Assembly (NCBI GenBank): GCA_973895155.1
Contig: OZ316898.1
Location: 13,392,001 to 13,456,000 of the forward strand
DNA: 64,000 nt
From: Marsupella aquatica
Lineage: Eukaryota > Marchantiophyta
Direction: 5' to 3'
The notes beneath the pieces were generated by a model. The model saw nothing but the letters and a program-made list of their open reading frames with translations, did not search any database and was not told where the DNA came from. This document shows, one piece after another, positions 54,657 through 64,000 of this stretch. Positions within the stretch are counted from its first letter, which is position 1. The number at the start of each line of letters is the position of its first letter. The translations under genes were made by a program, and so were the position numbers.

Positions 54657-57600
54657 ATGGCTTCACTGCGAGGCGTGGAGCTCTTTGGCAAGTCGTCCTT
54701 TCTGGGAGGAAGAACTTCTGTTGGTCAGCGACCTCCGTGCGAACGGGTGGCCACGCCGAAAGATGGCGTTCTGGGAATTGGACGTGTCCGTGCTTTAGGT
54801 TTCGGTGCTGCTGCTGCGACTGAATCATCCGACAATGCGAAATTCAGCAACAAGAGAAATGAGAATTCGGGAGGGTTTAATCGGCAGCAGCAGGTCTCGG
54901 TTTCCAGACGTCCCAGACGTAATGGCTGGGGCGAAATCGAAGAAGCGGAAGGTGTTGTTGTAGGTCCAGTGACGCCACGGCGGGAGGATAGTGGTGCTGA
55001 CTCTAGCGACAGCGAGAGTGGTGCGACACCGGTGAAAGAGAGCCCCGGAGAGAGGTTTTTGAATCGAGCTTTGCTCACACGGAGTGGTGGTAGTTCGCAG
55101 CAGAAGACGCTGAAAGACAATGGTGTGGAGGTCAAAGTTGAGGGTAGCAGTAGCAGCAGTAGCGGGGGTGTCAAGGTTGGGGAGAGGATTACGAAAAAGA
55201 AAAGGAAGGAAGCAGCTCCCAAAGTGAATCTGCTCAACCACAGTCAGCCATCGTGTTATGGATGCGGCTCGATACTCCAAACGTCTGAGGCTGAAGCTCC
55301 TGGTTACATTCCCCCTCAAACTTTTGCTCTGGTAATTTCCGTCCCTCTGCTTGGTTTTTCTCTCATTGCCATCAACTCCCTCTGAATTTTCTGATTTTTG
55401 TCTCTTGACCTAAATAGACACTGCACTTCTGTTTCTTTTCAATTTTTGTTTTTGTTTTTTTTTTCTGCTTTGTTAAAAGTTGTACGTGCATTTGTTTTTC
55501 GATATACTGTGTGTCATCTTCAGTTTGGTTTGTAATTGTGCTCGAATACACCCAAAGAGCTTGTTTGGTCGTCCGTTCTTCATTGGATTTGACAGAAAAT
55601 TTCTCATATGCCGTCAACTTAAATATAAATCACAATTTACATTTCTTATCAAAGTTTCCCTGAAGTACCGAAATCTTGGTCGTGGTAAGTTTATACCGGA
55701 GCCAGGGGAATTTGGCTAATGAAAAAAGCTATTTGTTATAATTCTCACCAATTATATAACGTGAGGGCATATATCCACTTCTTTCCATTCATCTCCAAGT
55801 TTATCACAATTTAGGAGACCACGTATGTTCATGGTTTTCCCTTAGTTTCCATGGTGCAAACCTTCCACGTCAAGTCAATTTTGGATTGCCTACAAGGCAT
55901 TCGCGGCCCCCATTCCCCTTTGATGATGTTTTTTTTCGTGCCAAAGGATAATCGCATTTTGAAAGGGAAATTGTTTTGTTGGTTGGACTTGCAAAACAGA
56001 AGAAGAAGCATCACCAGCTCAAGACTGTTCTTTGCGGCAGGTGTCGGCTGCTCAGCCAAGGTCAAATGATACCAGCAGTTGGTGGAGTCGGTGGATATGG
56101 TGATGGGAAAGGTTACATACCTGCCGAACAATTGCGCACTCAACTAGCCCATCTTCGTCACCAAAAGTCTCTTGTTGTAAAACTGGTGAGCAATATGTCT
56201 TTCTATCCAGTTCGTCCAGAGCTGTTAATTATGTCTTACTGCTGTCTCCATTTTATACGAATGCTGATAGAGTTCGTTTATTAGACCTGCGGGTGGGTTT
56301 TGGTTTTTTCAGCACAGTGCTTTTCCTTCTTACAAGGGAGAACACAACGTCTGCAGGTTGATATTGTGGACTTCAATGGAAGTTTTTTGAACAGAGTGCG
56401 AGATCTTGTAGGGGCTAATCCAATTGTACTCGTTCTTACCAAGGTAACTTCTTTTTTCTCTTTCTTCAGATACGATAATTAGCGTTATTTCCATGGCCTT
56501 CATTTTTTTTCCTGTCGCATTGTCTGGCACGCTTCGTTACTTCAGAGAACGTTGTTCTTATGTGATGCTGGAGGTTGTCACCATTTAAATCGTCTAGGAA
56601 GATTTACTTTGGATTCGTTGTCTCCTTAGGTTGATCTTCTTCCCTTCGGAACAGATTTGGGTGCTCTTGGTGACTGGCTGCAAGAAGCTGTTGTACGAAA
56701 AAAATTGAAGTTAGTCTTCATTGCCCGGCGTTTCGACGCTAGAAAGTCTCCTTCTAGTTTTTGGAACAGTTTCTTTCTTCGAAATGCCATAAATCTTGTT
56801 TACATGTATCAACCTTCGATGTCAACTGCACCATTAGCGTGTCGTTAGTTAAGGACCTTTCTTCTCTGTGAGACAGTGTCATCAGCATGCACCTGACAAG
56901 CGCCAAGGCAAAAGCAGGCATTTCTCGGGTTGCTGCAGATATCTCAAGGCAACGGCTGGTGAGTTCTCTGAACATGTTTTGGGTTTCTGATTCCAATGTT
57001 TCGAAAGAGTCTTGTGTCTGCTCTGAAGAAAAGGATGAATGAATTGTTTATGAATCTAAATATTGGCATACATTTCCTTCTCGTTGGCACCTTGTATATT
57101 TCATGGATTGTAAGTTTTATTCGAAATCAGATGCATCATTTAAGCCTCAGATATGTTTCTTTGTCTTTGGTTGGTGACATACAGCTTGTACGGTTCTTGT
57201 GCAGGGACGGGATGTTTACATTTTGGTATAGTTCCCTTCCTCAGCACTGCTAGCCGTACGTAGGGTTTGAAATATCAAGAACGGAGCTTTTCCTTGCCCT
57301 CCCAGTGCTGTATTGTCCTTCTCAGCTTTCTCAGTTGTTGCATGCCATCTTATTCAACGCACTCCCCGAACACAATAAGCGGTCTAGATTGAAAGGAATT
57401 GTTCTAAATCTGTCTGACGTGACGTACCTTTTCGACTCAAGTCTATCATCCCTCTTGTTGTGGGAGAATCTTTCTGATTTGTGATGATTGTTTCGGTTGA
57501 TGTTGCTCCAGGGATCAGCTAACGTCGGCAAATCAGCATTCGTTACTGCTCTGCTACGTAAGCTATATCCACTTCTATCACTTTGAGAGTTCACATTTCA

Positions 57601-59225
57601 GAAAGCTTCCTTTCGGTGGAAGTTGAGAATCTAATTCACATTGCTCCAACGGTGTAACAGAGGATATGGCCCGTCGAGACCCGATCGCTGCAGCTGCTCT
57701 ACGCTTTAAACCTATACAATCAGCAATGCCTGGAACTACTCTTGGACCAATTGAATTTGAAGCTTTTCCTGGTGGTGGGGTACGTCTACTTTATCTCTAT
57801 GTTTGAGATTGCTCCAACTCTGCTGTAGTGCCTTGCCATCCTATTCGATTGGGTTGAAGATTATGTTATATCCTGCAAAACTGTTCTACACGGCGGGATT
57901 GGCCGACTGAAAGGGGAATGAAGGGACGATTTTCATTGCTAAGTTTTTGCGTTGCAGAAACTGTATGACACCCCTGGAGTTCATCTCCATCATCGAATGG
58001 CAGCTACGCTTGATCCTCAGGATGTCTCTCTCCTTGCTCCTCGTCGACGTCTACGCGGATATGTTATTGGACCTGCGGAGCCTGAGGACGTTGAGGAAGA
58101 ACCTGAGGAGGAATCTCTATTTGAGGACGTCGATCTTGATGAATTCTTGAAGGAAAAGTCCGGAGGAGAAAACTGGTGGCAGGAAAATTCTCTCATTGAT
58201 ATTGATGAGGACGAACAAGATGGAACCGAAGGTGCTCTTGGGGGTTACACCCTGTTTTGGGGCGGTGTTGCTAGAATAGACGTGATCAAAGTGAGTTGCA
58301 GCTCTCCGGCTTTGTGAAGGTTCAACAAATCTGGTTTCATATCTGGTTTCATATCTACCTAGTTACTATGCATTCTAATTCTTTTCTTACTTTGTGATCT
58401 CTTCCTTGGTGGAATTATCTGCGTTTCGGCTGAATGCAGTATCACTTACTCAGTATCCATTTCATACAGGCTCCAAAAGACTTGAAGTTCACATTTTATG
58501 GTCCAACTGCAATTAGAGTGCTAAGGGTTCCAACTGAAGAAGCCGATGATTTTTATCAGGTGAATTCTCGAAATCATTGAAGACATGGGAAATTGTCTTC
58601 AGCGTTGTCATTCCGGATACTGCCCACGACTTAGTTACGGTTGTCTCTTTTGCATATGGAATCTAACTTTGATCCGACTATTGTCCAGGAGAACATTGGC
58701 AGGAAGTTGACACCTCCATCATTAAGTGCCAAGGGACAGTGGGCAGGACTAGAGAAGGTGCAGGAAATCAGCCTCATCGCTGAAAAATTGAGCAAGTAAG
58801 TTGGGCCCTGCAAGGAGCTTTAGTACCAGCACGCGTCCGAGTATTCTCTACCCCTCATCCAGAGTTTTCTGTCCTGAGAAATATAATGTGCATATCATTC
58901 ATTTCATTAGCGCTGTTTTTGCAGAAAACCAGCCGGAGATATTGCGATATCTGGGCTAGGGTGGTTCACCATTGGAAAGGCAACTCTGATAGACGAAGAC
59001 GTTGCGGAAGATAGCGATGGTACTACGGCCACAGAGACAGGAGAAACTGAGTCACTAGAGTTGTACAATGAGGATGAGGAGATTGTGATAATTTTGCACA
59101 TTCCAAAGGCTGTTGAGATGTTTGTCAGGCCTTCTATACCTCTAGGCAAAAAGGCGACCGGCTGGTATGAATATGTAGACCTAACTGATGCTGAGCTAGA
59201 GGCGAGGCCTCAGGTCTTCTATTGA
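54657..59225 (+). CDS. BPG2: BPG2-type circularly permuted GTPase (YqeH/NOA1 family), plastid ribosome biogenesis
   Basis: Twelve exons join in phase to 708 aa: 54657-55331, 56000-56185, 56357-56443, 56630-56709, 56877-56958, 57205-57225, 57512-57557, 57661-57779, 57958-58290, 58470-58559, 58689-58795 and 58925-59225. The long Ser/Arg-rich N-terminus fits a plastid transit peptide. A zinc finger is formed by Cys200/203 (CYGCG) and Cys237/240 (CGRC). GTPase motifs are in permuted order: G4 TKVD (315-318), G5 SAK (351-353), G1 GSANVGKS (378-385), G2 PGTT (416-419) and G3 DTPG (436-439). The C-terminus has YTLFWGGVARIDV and ISGLGWF, as in Arabidopsis BPG2 (BRASSINAZOLE INSENSITIVE PALE GREEN 2), which acts in chloroplast rRNA processing. 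No damage seen. A minisatellite abuts its promoter. Confidence 0.94.
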
Positions 59226-59920
59226 TACAAGAATCTCCAATTTTGTTCTTTCGGGGTATACCCATTTTATATGTAGAGTGTATGACATTGTCATACGAAA
59301 TGAGATATAGTAGATCAATGGCGCTTAAACTTGAACTTTCTGCACGCAATCTGTGGTCATGTAACAAGTTTTTTTTCTGTGAGCCAACTAGATCAATGAA
59401 GAAATGGCTAGAGTTACCTAGAGTCTAAAAGCTTTGTGTGAGTCTCCTCCAACCGGGGCATGCAAGGGCTTCTCTGAAGCCCTGATGGACCAATGAAGGC
59501 GGCTTTGAAAGATCTATTATGGCCAACTTTTGTTAAGAATTGAGAGAGCTACAAAATGAATATGACAGTGATCTTGTTTTCTATCACATTTCACTGATCA
59601 TCTGAGCAGAAAACAGGGTTTTGCTGAAGTCCATCTCTAGGCTATGTTGGTAAACATGGCGATGCACCTGGGCTTTGATTTCAAAAAAAGGTTTGGCCTG
59701 GTGACCGGCCGCTTCTAGTATCCACATTCACAACACTGATATATCAATAAAACCAATTTCGAGTTTTCAAAGTCACAAATAACAATACTTTGCAAGGACA
59801 AGGACAAGGACAAGGCCAAGAAAGGGCGTTTGTAGTTGAATATTCTTGATGAGGAAGACAAAAACACAGCAGCTTGCATAGCAAAGTCACTGACCTCTTG
59901 ATCTGATTTCACTTGCTGAA
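59226..59920. other. BPG2 downstream region
   Basis: No gene. It contains the BPG2 3' end; ATCAATAAAACC near 59745 is a possible polyadenylation signal, though distant. AAGGACAAGGACAAGGACAA near 59793-59815 is a short tandem. Confidence 0.4.
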
Positions 59921-60340
59921 AAGTTGTTGGATATAATCAATTGGTTTTGGTCAGTTGGCAGGGGATTAGCCTAGAAGTAAAAGGTCCTAGGTTCAATCCA
60001 CCCTCCACATGCAAGGGTTGTGGAGGGTGTAATGGTGGGAAGTTGTTGGATATAATCAATTGGTTTTGGTCAGTTGGCAGGGGATTAGCCTAGAAGTAAA
60101 AGGTCCTAGGTTCAATCCACCCCCCACATGCAAGGGTTGTGGAGGGTGTAATGGTGGGAGTCCTGGTTTCTCCTCAGCCCCTGGCTAATTCACTTTGGGG
60201 TCTTGGTTTAACCCTTTCTCTCTCCTGGTCTGGGTATGACCCCATTGTGGCCATTTCTCCCTGCATTTGTCTTGGTTGCTATGTTCCTAGGTGAAATGGC
60301 TGGACACATTGTCCCTACTTGGAATTAAATTGGCAATTAA
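59921..60340 (+). repeat. tRNA-related SINE-like repeat with a tandemly duplicated 119-bp head
   Basis: Two adjacent copies, 59921-60039 and 60040-60158, are nearly identical. Each has an A-box-like GGTCAGTTGGCAGGGG and a B-box-like GGTTCAATCC about 40 bp apart, the layout of an internal RNA polymerase III promoter. After copy 2 comes a non-tRNA body (CTCTCTCCTGGTCTGGGTAT) ending in an A-rich stretch near 60330-60355. It does not fold as a working tRNA by eye, so I call it SINE-like rather than tRNA. Confidence 0.6.
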
Positions 60341-62059
60341 AACAGAATGCAAAGAAAAGGGGGGGGGGGGGGAGCAAGACGATGCATTCAAAGTTTCAGC
60401 CCAAGCTTAGCAAGCAATGACTCAGACAGGACTGCACAAAGCTTGAGAGTTTTGTAGACTCAGACATTCATGAATATAATAACCTTGCCCAATTAGCATC
60501 TTCATAGTGAGACAAAGGATTTCTTGAAACTGTAGAGTCAAATGAGACTGCCAAGTTGAAGGCTAGAATCTCTCCAATTCTAGAGCCAGTGCAACCGACA
60601 GCAGCCAAGACTTCTCTCCCAACTGTTGTGCCACCTTGTGGAGAGCCCCTCTTTACTGAAGATCCTACATCTCCCTTGTAGTTATGGTTCATCTCCAATT
60701 GGTTTGGCAGATTTCAAGTAGACTATTTTTATTGTCCTGTTCTTATGACAGGCTGAGCGTATGTCAGTGTTTGTTTTTGTTGTAGCCTTTGATGTGAAGC
60801 TATTGAGGAGCTCACCGAAACTTGTACTTGACTTTTTGGTGGAAATAAAATGTGGGCCTAACCAGATCAATTTTGTTGTATTCAATGTTTTTATGGGTCT
60901 TTCACACTCTGTACCATGAAGACAGGTGTGTCCATCAATGGCATCATTTTGTACCACGGTAGGCTTGTCAGTTCAGACTCTTGCAACAAACTTGTCCATT
61001 CAAGGTCAACTTTGTACCAAAGATTCTAACTTGGGCTTTGGTTGCATGTCTTGGGGCATAGTACAAACATGTCAACTGAAGGCAGACTCTTGAATTCTCT
61101 CACACCTAGCCGGTTGCCTCACAACTCACGTTGGATGCCTATTCACGTTTTTCTTTAATATACAATTGGAGGGGAAGCACTACAGGTGGAGGGGAAGCAC
61201 TACAGGTCCCCTACAACTGCTAAATATTGGTCACTTCATATAATAGCTCATAGTGAGACATCAATACTTTGTTTTTAATTTTGCACACCCAACCTTGTAC
61301 TCAATTATAGAGTATAAACAAATAAAACTGTCTGATTCCACTATCTTCCACTACATGCTCAAAGGCATGCCCCTTGATATTGAGGCCCAAGTCAAAGCAG
61401 TTGATCCAAAGAAGGCCCCAGACCGTGTATGCAAAAATGGGAATGTGTTGCACCAGCCCTGAGTGGGTAAGTGTAAAACCCCATGAAATACGTGCCTTAG
61501 GCCCTAACTTAGTGAGAAATAATAATAACCATCTGTGAACAGCCCCCCTCTAAAACCCTTCAGTATTTATTGTATTTCTAAAAAGTGCTTATTAGTTTTA
61601 AGAAAAGCAGTTTAGTAAGAGCCTTGCACCCATGATTGGATTAAAAATAGCCTTGCACCCATGGGGTCCTGGACTAATTATGTTGAGAGGTCACAGGGGA
61701 TGTGTTTGAAAAAAAATGAATAACAAAATTAAAGAATAAAACATGGAAAATTGTAATGATATAACCATTTTACTCTTTGTTATATACCTTTGTCAAAATT
61801 GAACTTTTAACGGCCTTTAAATAGTACAAGTTTTTGAGTACGAATTATAGCTCGATAGGATTAAAAAAAACTTCATAAATTTGTCTACACCGGTTCTATT
61901 AATCCAATGAGAAAGTCCCCATGATGCACAAGTGAGTAAAGAATAAGTGGGAGAGACAATTGTTGCTTAGCTTGCAGGACAAAGTGATAATGAAGGAGGT
62001 TGTGACTTGGGTTGTGACTCCACTGATGCAAAATAATGTAAGTTGGGTTTATCAATCTG
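60341..62059. other. Intergenic with minor repeats
   Basis: A poly-G run of about 14 at 60359-60372. A 22-bp tandem duplication of GGAGGGGAAGCACTACAGGT near 61166-61207. Short minus-strand frames at 60468-60957 and a plus-strand frame at 61253-61462 lack recognisable domains. Confidence 0.45.
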
Positions 62060-63310
62060 GTGTTACCTTCTTCAGGAGCCGTCTCGGGTTATTTGGTCTT
62101 ATTGAGATTTTTAATCTTTAATCAATGTATTTTTTGTCAATAGTCTTTAGACAAGGTGCATCTTTTGTATAATTGAAATTTAAAATTGTTTTTGCCCCCA
62201 TCTTAGTATTTTTAATTTCCTTTTTCTAGACACCCTCTTTAGGTCTATATTTATTTTTCAATGTTGTCAACCCTTGTTGGAATAGTTATTCTAACCTCGT
62301 ATTTAAATTCTATTAAATTAACCTTTTTTGCAAGTGGGCTACAAGCTAAACTGTCTCTTCCTACGAGTGTGAGAATCTATGGAGAGAAACAAACACTTCA
62401 ATATAATGCCAACCCCTCCCCTTCAACTACTCCTGTACTTAGAGTGTTGTTTCCTAAGTGTATGGTTTTGAGTGACTTCCGTGTCACTAACTAAAGTGAT
62501 CATAAGAGAAATATGGAAGACCCACCACTATTTTGAAAGAAATTCATAATCTTTTAGAAGCTAAATACTTGTGTACTAGAAATATGATATATGGGGAGAA
62601 AAGTGGGGCCAGTGTGTTGTAAGGCCATGAGCAATGAGGAGCGGGCACATGTACCAAGTCACCCAAAACTATTTTGTTTCTGCTTTTATTAATGTTTTAA
62701 AAAATACATCAACTCTAAAAGGGAATGATTATAATGATTCTTCCTAAGATCACAACCTTTTGGAGCCGAAAACACTACAAGACAAGCTAGTTTGCTTTCT
62801 TAATCTTTCTTCTGGGGGATCCTCGTAACTAACTTTGGTTAGCTTAAAGAAAATTATTTTGCTCAATTATTTGGGAGCCTACTCGGGTTAGTTTGTCTTA
62901 TAATTAGGAGTAATTTCAATATGTATATTTCTTTCAATTTGCCTTAGAGAAGGTGCATCTTTTGTAATATTGGACTTTGAAATTATACTTTTGCCTCCCT
63001 CTTGGTGTTTTTAGTTTCTTTTTCCCTAGACCCCCTCTCTTTCTTTAGACCTATATTTATTTCTCAACCTTGCCAACCCTTTGTTAGAATATGCAAGTGT
63101 TTACCCTTACATTTCAATTATGTTAAATTAGCATTTAGTACTATAAGGATACCTAAACCCTGACCTATCTCGTCCCAAGAGTATGAGAAATCCAAAGAGT
63201 GTGCAAAACAAACACGTCAAGATGATGCCAACCCCTCCCTTTTAACTACTGCTGATATTGTTGTTTCCTAAGTTTATGGGTTGGAGCCACGTTTTGAGTG
63301 ACCTACGTCT
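62060..63310 (+). repeat. Direct repeat pair about 800 bp apart flanking a dispersed repeat copy
   Basis: Copy 1 (about 62085-62500) and copy 2 (about 62870-63310) share TCTCGGGTTA/ACTCGGGTTA, AAGGTGCATCTTTTGTA, GTCTATATTTATTT/ACCTATATTTATTT, GATGCCAACCCCTCCC-like and TTGTTTCCTAAGT. Between them, 62505-62860 matches the repeat that surrounds the MULE. The layout could be a small LTR-type (TRIM-like) element or a tandem duplication with part of one unit lost. No TG...CA ends were identified. Confidence 0.6.
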
Positions 63311-63739
63311 CACTAAGTTTCCTTGATGCAAACTATAAAGGATTGGGAAAGGCAGCAGCTCTACAATCACAAGGACATGCCAATTGTAGGTGAACACCAG
63401 CTCAACATAGAGGGCCACCGGAGGGCCACTTTGGGGAAGATTGGCGTGCCACTTTGGGCAGTAGTATCAAGTACATTGAGGGGAGGGTGTGGGCAGTAGG
63501 TTTTTTTTTAGAGTATAGCATGCCGTTGACCACTTTTGGGAAGTACTATGAATTACATCAGAGGGTCATTTTTGGTCAGTAGATTGGCAAAGAGTGCAAT
63601 AGAGGCAGTCGAATGTTCTGTGAATTTGGTTTTGACCCTGGCTCAGAATGTATACGTTTTTGCACAAGGACTGATGCGATAAATGAATACACCTTATTTC
63701 AGACTCATTGTGGAATTGTCACTGGTACAATGTCAAAGT

Positions 63740-64000
63740 TCTATAGCCCATTCTGAAGCTCGAACATGTCACCCTTCTGCTTTCCACATGTCACCCTTCT
63801 GATTCCACAAATCCAATCAAACTCGTTCGTCAAATTGTAGTGGCTACTGGTATTTTCCAACTCCTGTGTTGTTGCTGACACAACACGAAATTGGTTGACA
63901 CAAGTCGTTGACACAACGCGTAATTGGTTGACACAAGTCGTACACAATCACACAACACGAAATTGGTTGACTTAAGTCAGTCGCACGAAATTGGTTGACA
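63740..64000 (+). repeat. Tandem repeat array running off the right edge
   Basis: ACATGTCACCCTTCTG occurs twice (63764 and 63787). From about 63877 a unit of about 30 bp, GACACAACACGAAATTGGTT then GACACAAGTCG, recurs with variants at least four times up to base 64000. Confidence 0.8.

Noticed and set aside
54725-55319. Minus-strand frames of 164-170 codons
   Set aside because: Antisense shadows of BPG2 exon 1.
59980-60120. Two tRNA genes
   Set aside because: A- and B-box-like sequences are present, but no acceptor stem or anticodon arm could be paired; SINE-like head preferred.

Overview
The window is land-plant nuclear DNA. It carries spliced host genes for a tyrosinase-type polyphenol oxidase with DWL and KFDV domains and for a plastid BPG2-type circularly permuted GTPase, plus single-exon remnants of a BBR/BPC GAGA-binding factor and a calmodulin-like protein. 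These families, short introns, and a PPO with a secretory signal rather than a transit peptide fit a non-seed plant (bryophyte or lycophyte grade). The species cannot be fixed from sequence alone.

The left 36 kb is nested DNA transposons. Bases 1049-17599 are one apparently intact CACTA (En/Spm) element: 18-bp perfect terminal inverted repeats, a 3-bp CAA target duplication, subterminal repeats, a 1150-aa TNP2 transposase, a roughly 750-aa TNPA-like protein, and extra genes (an EDM2-like PHD-finger protein, a double-BRCT protein, an F-box-like protein, and an antisense FYVE-like zinc-finger remnant). It sits inside exon 2 of the TNP2 gene of an older CACTA relic (1-1045 plus 17600-about 22690). 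That relic also carries a gene fusing a transposase-type zinc finger to a SET domain, and a broken TNPA gene on the opposite strand.

Bases 25092-36034 are a Mutator-like element (MULE) with roughly 290-bp terminal repeats, a MuDR-type transposase with a SWIM zinc finger (minus strand), and two companion genes (plus strand). All are broken, mostly by TAG codons at likely former CAG sites. A 332-bp solo LTR (TG...CA, TTCCG target duplication) lies inside its left terminal repeat. The MULE landed in a dispersed repeat; a related copy without the MULE lies near 62.5 kb.

The right half is quieter. PPO (37749-40090, minus) and BPG2 (54657-59225, plus) look intact. Between and after them lie gene fragments, an about 1.05-kb terminal-inverted-repeat element (52943-53994), degenerate minisatellites, a G+C-rich low-complexity block, a duplicated tRNA-like SINE head, and a tandem repeat running off the right edge.

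The strongest lead is that two distinct CACTA families here carry chromatin- or ubiquitin-related cargo (EDM2-PHD, BRCT, F-box-like, SET) beside their transposases. An anti-silencing role is a hypothesis, not a demonstration.
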